From: Struthio camelus
Taxonomy: Eukaryota > Chordata > Aves > Struthioniformes > Struthionidae
Direction of reading: 5' to 3'
Assembly (NCBI RefSeq): GCF_040807025.1
Contig: NC_090945.1
Coordinates: 74,287,088-74,351,087, forward strand
Length of the DNA: 64,000 nucleotides
This document shows, in pieces, positions 45,201 to 59,787 of the stretch. The position numbers and the translations under genes are program-made. The notes beneath the pieces are model-generated. The model was given only the letters and a program-made list of their open reading frames with translations, did not search any database and had not been told where the DNA came from. Position 1 is the stretch's first letter, and every line of letters begins with the position of its first letter.

Positions 45201-48200
45201 CAGCTTTTGTCTGACTGGTACTGTCCTGTAGTTTGAGACCTCCTTTCTTTGCTTGCCTAATTTGTATTTTAAATCTATTTTTAAATGGCATTTCCTTTGT
45301 GTCTTTTTAAGTATGTGTTTATTACTTTCGTATGGTGCCACAAGTGTCTTGGCTGACATAGTCTTAATTAATAAAATTACTGTCATGTTATAGCTATAAC
45401 AATCCACTCTCTTCTTGAGAATGAGGGCTGCAAGTTTGAAAGAGCTGAGGAAAATGAAAAGAATAGTTACCCTGGAGTAATTTAAAAAAAAATGGGATAA
45501 ATACATAGGTTAAAAAAAAAAAAAGATTCTGTTGCAGTTATAAGCTGTTAATGTTTTGATCTTCCAAATTCTATTATACGTATAAACCAAAGGGTATATC
45601 TGTACTATCGTTACAATAGTGTTTGCTCTGCAGGTCTGATCTGCTCCAGCTAACTTTGAAGAAGTTGGACACTGATAGTAGCGTGGAAGTAGCCGAGAAT
45701 TCTGTATATGCTAGAAAACCCACTTGAGTGTCATAGTAAATTAACTCATGCTAATTACCTCTGAGCTGTTTGTGCTTCTGGGAAGCAGCTAGGATCTTAG
45801 GCAGCTTATACCTATTACAGCTCTATACTGCTCTGCAAATACTGACGTAACTGTTTACACATTGATTCTACAGCTTTTCTGTTGTTAAGATGGAGTTGTT
45901 CCGGGCTGTTGTCTGTTGTCTTTTGATAACAATTGTAGGTGCCTTTGTAGAACACCAGGTGCGTAAAAGGTGTGCAAACAAGAACTTGAGACTTCAGAAC
46001 TAACTTTGAGAGCCATAAAGCAGATGCTTTCAGACAGAGGAGCACGTGACAAGACTCATAAGGCTCTGTTCTCATATTTCTTGTGCTTCTCCACATTACA
46101 CACAACTTTCAGAGCGAGCATTTCAGTAAACCCTGGCTAAACTATGTAGATCTTGCAAGCAGTTGGCCAGCACAGCTTCCAGCAACGTTAAGCAAGAGCA
46201 CAGCACAGGAAGTAGTTATGCATTAGTGGCAATATCCTTGTAATTTCTCCTGGTTTGTAAGGAATACGTTCCTAATTGGGATCAATTCTTAAGCAGCCAA
46301 CAAACACACTCCGCTTTTTGCTTTTCAGATATTGCTTGCCTTTGTTAAGGGCTCTGCAGATCATTAAGTAAGAGCAAAGTATTGATAAAGCTAGATGATG
46401 ACTTAAGGCAGTCTCAATTTTTCAGGCAGACCATCTGAAGGGGAGGAAGAACACGTTTTCCTTCCTCCATTTGCACAATACTAGATAAGCCATACATTGG
46501 CTTAAATACTGTGCAAACTGTAAATTCACTCTGGCTGTATTTGCATCTTCTCTTGTTTTCTCTATTTCATGTTATAACATACATACAGTTAACATAGAGA
46601 AATGCCAATCTTTTAAACTCCAAATAGGTTTTATGAAAGCTGTGAGCAGAAATATTCAAATGGAATAGCTGAATTTGTGCATCTAATCTCTATTTGTGCA
46701 CATAAGTGTTTTGGTCTTGAGATAAGCTGTTCACTTGCAGTTCCAGAAAATTTGTAGTAGTCTCGTCACTGTAAGACTGCATTTTACAGGGGGTTGTATA
46801 TTCATCATTTTTTGCTTATAACTTTCATTGTATGTTTAGATGAAGTTCTGTAGATAACAAATCTGTGGATAAATCTGTAGCCTAGATAAATCTAAACCTC
46901 TGGTTTAGATAAGCTTGTTTCTGTAGAAATGGCTAAGTGCAGAGGCTGTCAGCATTTATGTATTCTTCTAGAAAATTTGGTGTGCCGCTGTGAAATCTCA
47001 CTCTGTTTAGGGACTTTCTGGAGCATCGTTTCTAGCATTTCTCCATTCGCCCGATAAGTGCTCCTACTTTATTCAAGCCCTGTCTTCATCTGAAATTTAT
47101 TATGTTTCTTTCGGGAAGAGAAATGATTTGGAGTAGAGAAGTTGAGATGACATGCAATTTGAGACAGAAATAGTATTAGTCTGGAAACAGTAATATCGTG
47201 TTAAAACCAAAGAGTATTTTGATCCACAAAATGTCAAGGGACAAGCTGAGTGTCAGACTTCACTTTGTTTGGCCTGTGGTGCCACTGTGGAATTTCTGTA
47301 TATGTTGTTTGGGCTCTCAGTGGAGTTCTCTTTTGTTTTTTTTTTTTTGTCAACATGTGAGTCACAAAGCGAGCAATTCAGGTGCTAAACGTGTAGCCCC
47401 CTTGTAGACACCCTGCATAACCCACCTGGCCTCCAGCAGCTGCTCCAGAAGGGCACAGGTCTTACTTAAGTTTGCATTGTTTCCACCAGCCCCATGTTGA
47501 AGCCTCATTTAAAATGCTTCAGATACCTATTTTTAGGCACCTGAATCACTCATCTGCATCAGTTCTAGCAAATATTTCTCCTAAAATCCTGTAAGCCACA
47601 GTTTTACATGTAGTACATCAGCTATACCACAGCACCTGATTGTACAAGCTCCTCTGAATATGTCAAAAGAAGAGCCCTCAATGGTATTTAGGACCCAGCA
47701 AGTTGCTCTCTATTCTGCAGTCTAGTTCTACATGGACCTTGTCTGCTTGTGCATCCCCCTGTTTGTGCGTCCGCTTAGCTCTTGGCAAAATTGTTTACGC
47801 CCTTTCCAGTCAGCTTTCCAGCCTCATGATGAGGCCTTTGACTCACTGTCCTGGTTTTCAGTCTGTTTTCCTTGACTCTGCTTTTGTCTGCTTCACCCAG
47901 TGTTTCTTGTGACTGTGATTCTTGCCTGCAGTTTAGCCTGCTATTCCGGGGGATATCCCGTCTTCTGACCCTTCTGTTTTGTCTTCTGAGCTGGCTAGAA
48001 GTTTGAGGGCCACGTAAGCTTGATTTTGGTCATCTGTCTGCATCCCCGTATCTCGTGTTGAATTTCTAACTGTTGACTGGGATGTTCTTCTTGCTCTGAA
48101 CCCGAAGAAAATATCAGGAACAGGATTTTAAACCAACCATCAGCCTAAGAAGGTTTGGGATGCTCTTTAAGTGTCTCCTGGTATAGCTTGTTTGGACAAC

Positions 48201-51200
48201 CAGTTACCTCTAAGTGAATAAGAAGCGAGAAGGAATATTTGGGATGAGTGAAAAGGAAGAAGTCCTCAGCGAAGACTTCATAAACCTTAGCAGAAGCTCA
48301 GTGTGCTATTCCTAGATCAGCTGTTCCTTCTCCAGCCAGATTTGTGGCATACCAAATGCTCATTGCTTATCCTTGGTGTTTCTTGGGCTCTCTAACATGC
48401 ATTAGTGACAGAGGTGAAAGGGTATGTATGGTACACACACACATATGTATAATGTTCAGGTTAAACCAGTGTCAGGATACCAGCGTATCTGTTTGACTAG
48501 CGTATCAGTGTGCATCACAGGCCGAACTGAACACTTAAAATATATTTCATCATTTATAAAGCATGTTGTACTAGAAATGGCAACACAAAGATCTAGATTT
48601 ATCCCTATACTATAGTTTATATCTCAGTATAGTTTGTATCAGTTGATAATAGTCATGTCAAGGTTTGTATATTTGTTCCTGCTTATTAAAAAAGGCCAGT
48701 GTTGGTTTATGTAATTAAACCATAAATTCTTACCAGGAGCTTTGACCATGCTGGATATAAAACTCATCATGTTTAACAATAAATGATGCCTTATGCCATA
48801 CAGAAGCGGCAGTCAGCAAACAGCACATTGGAAAGATCTTCTATTATTTTTCTAAAGATCTGCAGTGAAAGGAACATACTTGTGAAAATATTCAAGTAAT
48901 ATATTCTTCTTATGCTATAGATTGTGTTCTGTAACTTCCTTTGAAAATCAGTAACAACAAATCGTATCTCATGTATTCTGTGCTTTGCAAGCCTTTTCCC
49001 CAAACTTACTCATGCTGGGGAAAAAAGTCATTGCTGATAAAAGTCCTGTATAAAACAATTCATGATGTTTTGAAACCTTTCTTCTCTAGCTAAAGAACAG
49101 CAGGACATATAGGAATGGTTGTTTTTTACTGCTATGAGAATATTTATATTTTTTGGCACTGACTGACATTGAGAGCAAAAATAAATATGAGCCATACTGA
49201 ATATTCCTCCTCTGTTTTATTTCTATTCAGAGGGGATGGGGTACAGGTGAAATTGGTTAACTGCAGTGAAGTTCTCATTGTTATTGTACAGAGCTAAATT
49301 TGTCCTTGCTGTAATTTTCCTGAACTCAGCAGTGCTAGGCAGGAGAGTGGCCTGCCTGTGATTACGTTGCTATTCTAGCCGAAGCTACACTCAGAGTTTC
49401 TTTCCTTCAAGTCAAATGCACACATACGCTCCACGAATGATCAGATAAAACTGCCCTTCTGCGACCCGTTATCTCCGAAACATTAACAGTTTATGGCATT
49501 GTGCTTAGAGGTAACTGCTTGTGGTGTGTGGCAGAGGGTTATAATAATGATCTCTTTATGTACAGCTAGATAGCAGCAGTGAAAGCTTCCTCTTCATGAT
49601 CTGATTAGTAGGAATCATTGGTAGAGGCAGGTTGGTCCAAACCACTTCCATTTTGTGCGCCAGTGGGAAGCTTCAGGAAGGGAGAGCGTTTCTCACATAA
49701 TAGTATCCGTGATGGGTTACCATGCTCTGCCTCAGTTTGTTCTCACTCTTACTCCACTTCCCAGGGTGATTCTTCTCAGAGATACTGTTGTTGCTCAGTT
49801 TGGCCTCACATACAATGAAAGTGATTTTTGTTCCTTTATGGTACAGTTCTTAAACAGGTATATGTGGGTAACTTCACGGGGGGAACCTGTGAATTTAAGG
49901 GGGAGCCCTTAAATTGTGTTAACCTCTGCAACTGTTTGTGTGATTAGAGCCATAGTGGATAGAGGAGCACAGTGATTTGAATCTGTGGCTTTTAAGTGGC
50001 TGAGATAAGGTTCAGTGTAAATGCTGCTTCAGAGGAAGGTTGCTGTTCTGTATAACGTAACTTAGTCTGCAATTCGCCATCACGTAAAGTGATTAGGCAA
50101 AAGCCTTCCATAGAAACAAATTGAGGTTAGTACCCATGAGATGTAGAAATTAGGTATCTCCTGGAGAAGGTCCAGAAATCACAGAGTTTTCTGTTTTTGT
50201 TTTTTACTAAATCACTAAGTTTCCATTGTTGTATCAAAATATTTTTGTGGTTATAAAAATAATCAGTGATACAAAATAAAAATGGCTGAGGGGAAATTTT
50301 CCAAAGTTTCTGTTTTAATGAAATAAAATTGTCAGAAAGGAGTAGAGGAAGACGAGATTTACACAGAAATAGGCCTAAACTGAAAACTGACACCCAGCTT
50401 CTATTGTGATGGTGATCCATTTTCTCCCTCTTAGGCGATACTGCCCCAAATTAAGTCCTCTGTCAACTGAATATTCATATTTCACCCCCAACATTTCATG
50501 TTCAAACCTACCTTGTATTGACGTGCAAATCTGGATTTTTAGTAAGATGATTCTTTTTTTTCCTCTTTCCTTCGAAATATCATGTGTCCAGAGATGTGTA
50601 TGCTTCATTTTTGTGTCTGATTTTTATTTATTTTTAATGGATGCTCTCGTCAGTAGCATGTGTGTGATACAGGTTGCCATGGTAAGTATGAATTTTTTAT
50701 TAACATTGTAAATATTAATTTAAAACATGGGAAGCTGGTAGCTGAGATGCTAACACTGCTTTGGAGATTTTCCTGCTCCTGAGGTGATAGAAATTATATA
50801 GGGGGCATAAAAATGTGAAAAGCGAGTTATCTTGGAAAGAAGGTACTGCAGAGATATTTCAGCAGCCTAAGGACATTGAAATGGAGGGTATTGGGACAGT
50901 GAAGCAAAGGCAATAGAAGGTCAGACATAAGCCGCTGAAAGTTAGCACTAGAGATGATATGAATCCAGAGTTCAAATTTTAAACTCCTTACATTTCAGAA
51001 CCTTGTGCATCAGTATTTTGGATTAGAGTCTGACCAGTTGGCTCAGCTGAATCCAACAGAAAGAAAGAGAGCGTGAAGAGGCATTATCAGCTTCGAGGTG
51101 GGGAGGGCACTTTTATTCCTAAGGCACAGGGCTGCCTCCAAAGTTTTATTTATGTCTTTACGTTCATGACTTTATGATTTAACTTGCTGTGCTAATGAAG

Positions 51201-52130
51201 ACAAACCAATTTAGGCAGTTTTTGAACACCTCAGTCCCCCAAATTTCATTGAGCTCAATGGAAGTTACCTGCCTGGAAGTTCTTGAAAACATGCCTCTTT
51301 ACACATCTCATATCACTAAAATTCTTGTCTTTCAGTCTTTGCTAGATTATTTGTAAAAGGAGACTGATGCCTCTTTCTTCCCTTGAGGACGAAGAAGCGA
51401 GTATTCTTGGTTTGGTGGTGGTTGCCTGAGTTTTGTCAAACTGGTCGTTGTGGTACTGTTGAGTTGCAAGTGTATTGTTAATGGGGCTTTTGGCTCCCAA
51501 AGGCATGGTTACTGAAGTATATACACCTCTGGCATGTTTTGAGGATTTATTTATGAGTAGCTTTGTATCTCCAAAGTATTTCAGAAACGTGAATTATGTT
51601 ATTTCCTCATGTCTTGCAGTGAGAGCTAAAAATAATCCTTCAGTGGCTTTGATGCTACGTTCATACGAAACTTTAGCAACCCCAAAATATGTTTGGACGA
51701 AACTAACCCTTCTGCTAGCAGGCACACGTTGCATTACTTGTGTCCTGAGTAACCCCAGTAGTCACCAGAGCTGCAGCCTTGTAGCCAAAATTTGAGACGA
51801 GTTATTTCAAATACAACTACAGAGCGTATATGTAAAAGCAATTCAAATCAGTGATGCCTCTAAACTGGGATATCTGTTGATAAACTGTGCACCAAAAGTG
51901 CACTTCTCCTTCCCTCCCTTCACTCTGCTTTGCAAGTTGCTTATTTAGCAGTATTTGTATGAGGGTCAGATAGTCCAGTGAACATCATGAGACTGGGCAA
52001 CCGAAAAGGTAGTTCTCAAAGTGTGGAGCTGCCTTAGCTTAAGTCTTTCCTTTTGCGCCAGAGTCATGCAGTATAACACGCACTCTCCAAGAAATCATGC
52101 CCCTTAGCTGGGGAGAAAAAAAGTTTTCTG

Positions 52131-52155
52131 TCTCCCAGGAAGAGAACCTGGGAGA
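52131..52155. repeat. Perfect 9-bp inverted repeat, 7-nt loop
   Basis: TCTCCCAGG, AAGAGAA, CCTGGGAGA. It sits next to a purine-rich tract. It may be chance. Confidence 0.6.
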
Positions 52156-55100
52156 GGGAAGGGGGATGGAGGGCAGAGGAGAGAAAAGCCCTGTTTGAGC
52201 AAGTGAGCAAACCTAAAGCATGCTTTGGAATGACTTAAATATGCCAAACCCTGGGACTTGCATATTCCATGTTACTGTTAGTTCAGCTTTATATAGCTTG
52301 AGAAAAATCTCTCTCTGCTGTGCTTAGGAATAGCCAAGGCTGGGATATTTGCTCCGAAACTGAATTAGCCCTACTAGTGCCTAATCTGACCAGAGCGCAA
52401 GAACAGCACTCTGGGTGCCCAGTAAGGCATGGGTCTTCCCCTACCACAGAGCTCTGGTGTTTTGTCAGCTTGATGCGTATGAGTGTGTCAGAAATATATA
52501 TACTAAGTAAATCTAGTTTTGAGGAGAGGCTTAGTTAGACCCCTGGTGGTGTTGACTTATCCCCATGTAAGACTCTTGGCTGGATCCCATGTCCTTGTGC
52601 CCTAGCAGCTAGAAATGCATGGAAGACCTGCTTTCCCCTGAATTCACATCAGTGTTGTGCTGCTTTTCAGCTGCTTTTCACATACACAGATGACTCTCAG
52701 AAACACCTCTCTTCTGTTGGAAAGGTAGGAAGATTGGTTTGTAAGAAGCAACTGGAGCAGAGGAAGAGGACTGGAACAATCTTTTGACTCCTTCAGTCCT
52801 CTTCTACGCTTTAGAGCTACCTTTAGATGAGGGTCTGTAATGTGAAGATCTCTGAGTTCAATCTCAGTAATACTTGCAGACTAGTTTTGAAAATCCCTAA
52901 ATAGGAGTATAACTCTTCATTAAGGGTCCTTGGCATAAGCAAGTATATGTGCATTATACTGTATTTCGTTACTCTTAAACTATCGGAAGGAAATTTAGTC
53001 AGTGACTCTGTTCACCTGATTTTGTTTGCTCAAACAACCTATAAATAAACTTACCCCAAATGAAAATTTTTCTCTACGTAACTTATGGTTTCTAATGATT
53101 TTCTGTTCATTCATGAAGCTCCTGGTGTTGCCACATGGCACTAATTGCCACTATGGATTCACTTTGGGAGCAGAAAGTTATGAGATTGTTTGTAGTCTTG
53201 CCCCAGGACTTTGACTTGTATTTGATGCTGTCACTGAAGAGTGATTTTAAAAGAAGTTACGTGACGAGAGGTACTATCTTTCAGCCGATATGTTAAATTG
53301 AGGTCGCTTCTGCCAATGGCCCTCTTAGAAATCACCTGCCTGTTTTGTGAAATGTTCCATTTCCCGGTGAAATTAATTCTAAAAATCAAGGACTGTGTCT
53401 GAGATATTACCGAGCACATAATGGTGGCTCTGTTTGCCCCATATTCATCGCACTACTGGTATTTCACTTGCTATTTTTGTCAGGACTTACATTATAAAAC
53501 TCAATTTACTCCGTTCTGTATCACAAAGCAGCATATGTCATGCTAACTCCACTGAGCGGAGTAAGATTACTACATGAAATCTTATATCATCTTGTGATAT
53601 ATGTACACACAAGATTACTCAGAAAATAACTTGTCACCACAATAGACACTTCATGGTTGCTGGGAAAAAAAACTCCGCACTGAAGGTCACATGGATATAT
53701 ACGCTGTTTTAACAGCTCTATTCACCCTTTGCTAGAGCAGTGCTCCTAGAAAAATGACAGGCGTCTACTAAAGCTTCATGCTTTGAAGGAAAGCTTTCTG
53801 ACCCCTTCTGTTTAAAGGACTGAAGTTACTCATATTAAAAGGAAACGGAACTTTATAACTACATTATTTCATGAAAATAAAAGCACCTCTCAGCTCCTTT
53901 TGTCTTCTGGACTACTGAGACTCTAAAGAGTGCAGCATTATATGTGACACTTTCAGATTCTTAATGCCTTGGTTTAAATCCTGTTGGAGTTTTTTTTTTT
54001 TTTTAATACAGATAAAGAGTTCAAGCAGTTCAATGTCCCTGAGTCTTTCAGCTGAGGTTTTAAAAAGCAGTTTCTTTGTATAGACTGGAGATTTTACAAC
54101 ACAGCAGGACTTAGGAAAGCTGTCTTTGGGTGCGTTTCACTCCTTCATACTCCTGTTCATTGTGCTGAGTGCCCCAGGTATCTGCTTTTCGCCTTGAGAA
54201 GTGATGCATTTCATAGTGATTTCTGAGGGAAGAGGGCTTCCTTTCTGATAGCCTCATGAAAATCTGTGTAGATTTTCCTGAGTTACAATCTGAAATATAA
54301 CCTTTATCGTTAGCGTCCTGTGCACTTGAGCTTATGTCTGAAAGCTCAGGTCTTTCTGCTGATTGTCTGCATTCAAAACTGAAATGGTTAATTTTGCAGG
54401 GGCACCCTTCCCCCCTTTTTTGTGTTTTCTGACTCACTACGTATCTAGAATTAAAATTTGTTTAGGCTATGTGATGCTATTGATTTCTTTCCTTAAAAAG
54501 TTTCACAGAACCAGTAAGTTTCTTATCTCTTGAGGATTTATTTAGTAAGAAGCCACAACATTGTACTCTTCTTTTGTCAGTACACAACAATTATGTCATA
54601 AATGAATTGACATCTAAGAGAACCACATTCAGTGTTTCACAAGATTCTGTTCTGGCTTTGTGTTAATTGATTTCTTTAATGGTTCCAGCGATACTTTACA
54701 ATATAAAACTGATACAGAGGACCCAGTTGTGCTCTACTGTTTGTTGTCCACAGATCAATAAATGCTCTTAAAAAACTGAACTCAAACAACATTAATTATA
54801 GATATAGGCAAAGGTCACCTTTTCTATCAAATTCTTCTCCCTATCCTATTTCTAAATTAAAAAAATACAAAGCAGCATGCAGTTTGTGAGGTCTAGTGAC
54901 AATGGTTTGCCTAAAAGGGCAATATTGAACCAATGTGTTTGAATCGGGGGTAGAGACTGACAGACTGTACAGACTGACAGAATAGACCTGCTCTCTAGAA
55001 GGTGAGTTAAGGGACAGAAAATGTCTTACTCCTCAGCTGGAGGTCAGTATGCCTGCTGCAGGGCATCAGATCAGTAAATGTGCTGTTACCCAGTGTAGTG

Positions 55101-56341
55101 CAAAATCAGCCAGGGTAGCTGCAGCCATCACTGGCATGGTTCAAGGTGAACTTTGACACTGCCCTGAGGCAGATGAGGAAGACTCAGGCATTCTGGTTTG
55201 TTGGCTCTGATGCAGGTTTAGTAACTTCCAGCCAAGAGATGGTAACAAAGGGCTTTAGGTCAGTTATACCTTAAGCTGCTCCAGACAACTGCGAAAAATC
55301 TAGTTACATGTGTTCATTTTGTACCATTAAATATAGATATAAAGTCATATAAACTCAAATAGGCAGACGCAAAATACACAGATCTAAACCAGGTTAGATA
55401 TAAAGGAGGAATATCATAATGTTGATGCATAATACTTCAAAATACCATTCATTAAGCCCATGCAAGACACAGAGACCGGGGGTAGGGGGAAGGAAAGGGT
55501 TCTACATTAGAAAAATGACTAAATTTCACTTTCTAAATCAACTTAGGTGTTTTGAAGAATAAATATCATGGAAAGTCAATAAGACTTGGCTCCTGGGGAA
55601 CGCATGTACTTTCAGATGTCATGCTTGGTACTAAATAGTGACTCATTTTATACATGTTACTGAGTCTTGGAAATGATCTAGATTAAACTAATGCCTGTGA
55701 AAGGAGCAGTCACTTGCTCTCCAGGCCATCCATTTCTGATGATTTGATTCTTTAAAGGTAGATACCCCGAAGAAGTGACTAAGAGAAGAATGTCTAATAA
55801 ACTAAAGGTGACCAGAATGCCCAGTAAAGATCTATGGCAAAGAAACCAAGGGTGTCAGATACCGTATGGGTATTGAGAAAGGAATGTTACATACAGAGAC
55901 CACCACCCCTGCACCTCTTAAGTGTGGTAGATTCTGAAAGAGGATTTTATATGTTACTTACAATTTTCCAGGAAATACTTCACTGAAGTTGTATTTATGT
56001 TAAAATAACATCTTGTTTAACTTATTGCGCTGAATACTATAGCGTTTTCCAGTTTTTCTCCTCTCTCCAAACTCTGCTTAACTGTCCTTGAAGTAACACA
56101 GATGGCTTTGATTGTCAAATATTTAGTTGTTAACTGTGAATTCCAGGATGTTTTCTAGAGGAAAGTTGTTTTTCTGATTCCATCAGAACTAACAGCATCA
56201 GCTTGTAATGTGAATTTGTGTTGCTGATCCTAATGCTTCCTTCATTTTAATCCTCTACTCAGTGCAACCAATGGCTCAGTCTAACACATACTCCTAAAGC
56301 AGTAGGAGATCTTCTATTGACAGATAGCAGTTGTAGTTCTT

Positions 56342-56363
56342 AAAAAAAAAAAAAAAAAAAAAA
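56342..56363 (+). repeat. Poly-A tract (22)
   Basis: Uninterrupted A22 with no clear retroposed body upstream. Confidence 0.95.
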
Positions 56364-56819
56364 TCTTTGAGATCTGGTGTCCAGTTTCCTTTCTACCATT
56401 TTAAGTATCTTTCCTGGCTTTCTTTGTGACCATGGCAGAGATTTTAGAGAGAACCATCTTTCAGTCTACAACAGGAGTTGAAGGAGCAGAAATAGTTTTT
56501 CCTGTTTCTTTTCTAACTAGAAACATGCTTGATTATTATAGTGTTCTTCTATATGATACCATAAAGAAGATCTGGCACTTAATAACCCATTTCCAAAGCT
56601 GTATACTTTGGCTGTAAATAGCATTCCAGGTGGAAAATTGGCACAGCAGGTATCAGCTCGGGATACTCTGAATTCTTCCTTTCTCCATTGCTGAATAAGG
56701 TAAAAGAAATATTTTAAGGATTTTGTGGTTTCATGTGCCATGGGGCTATTTTTCAGTTTTGTTACTCTTATTTTCCCTCCCATTCAGTCTTCTGCAAGTT
56801 TATTAAATGAATGAGGGTC

Positions 56820-58190
56820 TACAAAAATGCAGGAAGGAGGACTCAGTGAACTACAGGCAGGGCAGCATTACCTCGGTCCCTGAGGAGGTGATGGAGCAAG
56901 TCCTGCTGAAAGCCACTTTCCAGGCATGTGAAGAGCAAGAAGGTAACTGGAAACAGTCAGCACGGATTTACCAGGGTAAATTGTGCCTGGCCAATTTATT
57001 GCCTTCTAGAATGAAATAATTGGCTTGTGGTTGAAAGAATAATGGTGAATGTTATCCACCTTGACTTTATCAAGGCTTTTGACGTGGTCTCTCATACTAT
57101 CCTTGTAGCTAAATTGGGGAGATACAGACTGGATAGTGGATGAAAAACTGGACTATTGGGCCCAAAGTGTAGTGTTGGATGGTTTGAAGTAAACTGGTTA
57201 ACCAGCTACAAGTTACGTTCCTTGGAGTCTGTAGCAGGGCTGATATTGTTGATCCTTTTCATCAGGATGAAAGGGCAACATGCACCCTCAGCAAGTTCAT
57301 GGATGACACCACATTGAGGGAGTGGGGTGGAAGCAGTTGGTATGTTGGACTGGAGCAGAGCTTCCATTCAGAGGGACCTCAAGAAGTAGGAAGAGCGGGC
57401 TGGCAGAAGCTTCATGATCTTTAACAAGGCAAATGCAGTGTTCTGCAAGAATAGTACAGGCTAGGGGCCAATTGGCTAGAAAGTAGCTCTGCAGAAAGAT
57501 CTGGGCTCCTGGTGGACAGCAAAGTGAATGTGAGTCAGCAGGAATACCCGTAGAGCGATGGAAGCCAGCTGTATGCTGGGCTGCCTTATCAAAACTGCAG
57601 CCAGCAGGTCTAGGAAAGTGATTATTCGCCTCTTTTCAGCACTTATGAGACCCTGTTTGGAGTAGTGTGTCCAATTTTGACATCCTGTGCAACAGAGAGA
57701 TGAATAAACTGGAGCAAGTCCAAGAGGGAGTGAGTTAGATGGTTAGGGAGCTGCAGCACAGGATGTACAAGGAAAAGCTGAGAGCTGTGTTTGTTTACCC
57801 TGGACAAGTGAAGGCTAAGGGAGGATCTGTTTGCAGTCTTCCACTATCTAAAGAGGGGACATAGAGAGGATGGAGCCAGACTTTTCTCAGCAGTACACAT
57901 CCAAAAGACAAAATGCAGTGGATACAAGTTGCTGCATGGGAAATTCCAAGGAATTAGGAAAATTTCACGGATATAAGGTAATTTTTTTTTTTTTTTCCAC
58001 TGTGAGCGTGCTTAAGAACTGGAACAGGTTTCCCAGAGAACTTGTGGAGTCTCTGTCCTTGCATGTACTGAAACTCATTAAGCCCCTGAGCAACCTGATT
58101 TTACTTTGGAACTGGCCCTGCTTGGAGGAGGGATTGGACTTGATGGCCTACAGAGGTCTCTTCCAACCTAAACTGTTCTGTAATTATCCC
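56820..58190 (+). mobile_element. CR1 LINE, 5'-truncated, degenerate, plus orientation
   Basis: The plus strand carries CR1 reverse-transcriptase sequence with stops and frameshifts. The finger motif region (GAACTACAGGCAGGGCAGCA and PEEVMEQVLLKA) lies at 56850-56920. Motif A (LDF-KAFD-VSH) lies at about 57057-57099, and the catalytic pair reads FMDD at about 57294-57308. The 3' end GATTGGACTTGATGGCCTAC...TTCCAACCTAAACTGTTCTG (58130-58185) is the standard CR1 tail. A poly-T tract at 57982-57997 interrupts it. The copy is shorter and more decayed than the one at 4.2-6.2 kb, and in the opposite orientation. Confidence 0.9.
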
Positions 58191-58409
58191 AGTCTGTAAT
58201 ATGCCTTCACCTGGGGACGTGACATCCATCTGAGATGCAGGAGAGCTGTAGAGAGATGGGAGAGGAGCATGAGCTTTGGAAGTTATTCTACAGACCTTCA
58301 TAGAACATTAAATCTTTAGCTCTTAGGTGAGTACTTAGGTCAGCTCGCCTCCTGATTTCCACGAGTGTATCAATCCTTAGAAATATCACAGAGCTCGGTT
58401 AATGCCCCA

Positions 58410-58530
58410 ATAGCAACGTAGTCCAGCATATGGGACACTGGACTGCCACTCTGAGCTGACTTCTGGACTTGATCATGCTGCTAATTTGCTAATCTACTGG
58501 TCTCTGAAGTTTGGTTTCCCCTCCCATTCC
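58410..58530 (+). repeat. Possible MIR-like SINE remnant
   Basis: ACACTGGACTGCCACTCTGA, CTTCTGGACTTGATC, GCTGCTAATTTGCTAA and TCTGAAGTTTGGTTTCCCCT appear in the order of the corresponding MIR words (CTGGACT, GACCTGGGTT, CTGCCACTAACTTGCT, CTCAGTTTCCCC). No clear B box remains. Confidence 0.35.
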
Positions 58531-59761
58531 TTCCTGAATTGGATTGTAAACTTCTTGCATCAGGAAGTGGCTTTTTACTAGTTGTTTAGCATTCAGCATG
58601 CCTGGACCTCGTAAAGCGCTGTTTTTTGCAATACACCATCTGAGATGAACAACACTAGAAATGTGAAATATTACAGCTGGAATTTCTCTTAGACAATAAT
58701 AGCTGTATAACACTGAGAGAAAAGGAATACTTCCATTTCTCAAAGCTATATTGCATCCAGTAAGAGACTTAAATAAACTGGTTTGAAGTTTAGCAATGAT
58801 GGCTGCAGACTGGGATTGAATTAGAGTAATTCGAGGGGAGAGAGGCTGAGGAATCTTGTTGCGGTTAATGTAGCAAGATGGGGGAGAAGAATCTATATTT
58901 GCTGGTTGTCCCCAGGCTCCCTTCTCTTCCCCTCTCCCCAAATAAGAATAAACCCAAAGGGCATTATTTGGAGCTGAAATCCTTATGCAGCTTGGTGCAA
59001 GACTTTGTGTTCATTCTGTAGTGTTCTTACCTGTAGGGTACTGTGAACTGCTGGTTTGCAGTTAATGTTGATGCAAAGTGCTTACAGGATTTATGAGCTA
59101 GAATTTAAAAAAATAGCTATGATGTGGACTGCTGCCCACAGGCTCTTGAGTTTCTCTTGTAGCCAACTTTGCTGTCCCTATAATTGTTTCTGGCAAAGTA
59201 CTGCAGCTTTCTTTTTTCCATTTTCCAAAGTGCAAGGAAACGTCTGATCGTGCTGTGTGCATCTCCTGCCTCCTGTTACAGAAGCAACTGGGGTAAATGT
59301 TGAACTGAACAATTCTGGGACCCAGCAACTAGTTCTCATTACATTGCCACCTGTGAAGTAACAGAAAAGCAACCATAAAACACTCTCCATTGCTGGGGGC
59401 AGATTGATTAACTTGTGGAAGAGAATCCCCAGGTGCCACACAGGTGATTCAGTAGCTCTGTGCTATTATTTCTTCCGGGGCCGTACAGCTAGGGGTATTG
59501 CTAGGACATGATATGGATGCTTCAGCAGTCTTGAATGCCTGAGTAGCCCCCTTCGCATGGATTTGCTCCCACACACAGTGGGAGCCAAGCTAATTTCTGA
59601 CCAGTGGCTGAATAAGGGAACTGTGAACCATGTTTGCTGATTTCTTTTTCCTTCCCAGACTGCACAAAGTCTACATCTGAGACAGCTCAGGGTGGAGCTG
59701 AGGTTTTTTTAAATATATGCATTTGTTCCTAGCAATTATTTCTCAGAATTCTCCCTTTCTT

Positions 59762-59787
59762 AAAAAAAAAAAGAAAAGAAAAGAAAG
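59762..59787 (+). repeat. Poly-A and (AAAAG)n simple repeat
   Basis: A run of A followed by about three AAAAG units. Confidence 0.85.

Larger units (their letters stand above)
39421..56814. other. Gene-free region right of GRPEL1
   Basis: About 17 kb of AT-rich DNA without an exon I can support. It contains ancient repeat remnants near 40.75 and 41.3 kb, a G10 run at 42201-42210, a TTTC repeat at about 43190-43208 and an A22 tract at 56342-56363. In human the next gene to the right is SORCS2, so this is presumably the spacer toward it and may hold its distant regulatory DNA. Short ORFs here show no recognisable family. Confidence 0.6.

Noticed and set aside
56807-57019. 70-codon plus-strand frame near 56.8 kb
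   Set aside because: It is a fragment of the degenerate CR1 reverse transcriptase, not a host gene.
58489-58941. 150-codon minus-strand frame
   Set aside because: It overlaps the possible MIR remnant, has no recognisable domain, and no CpG island or splice signals support a gene.
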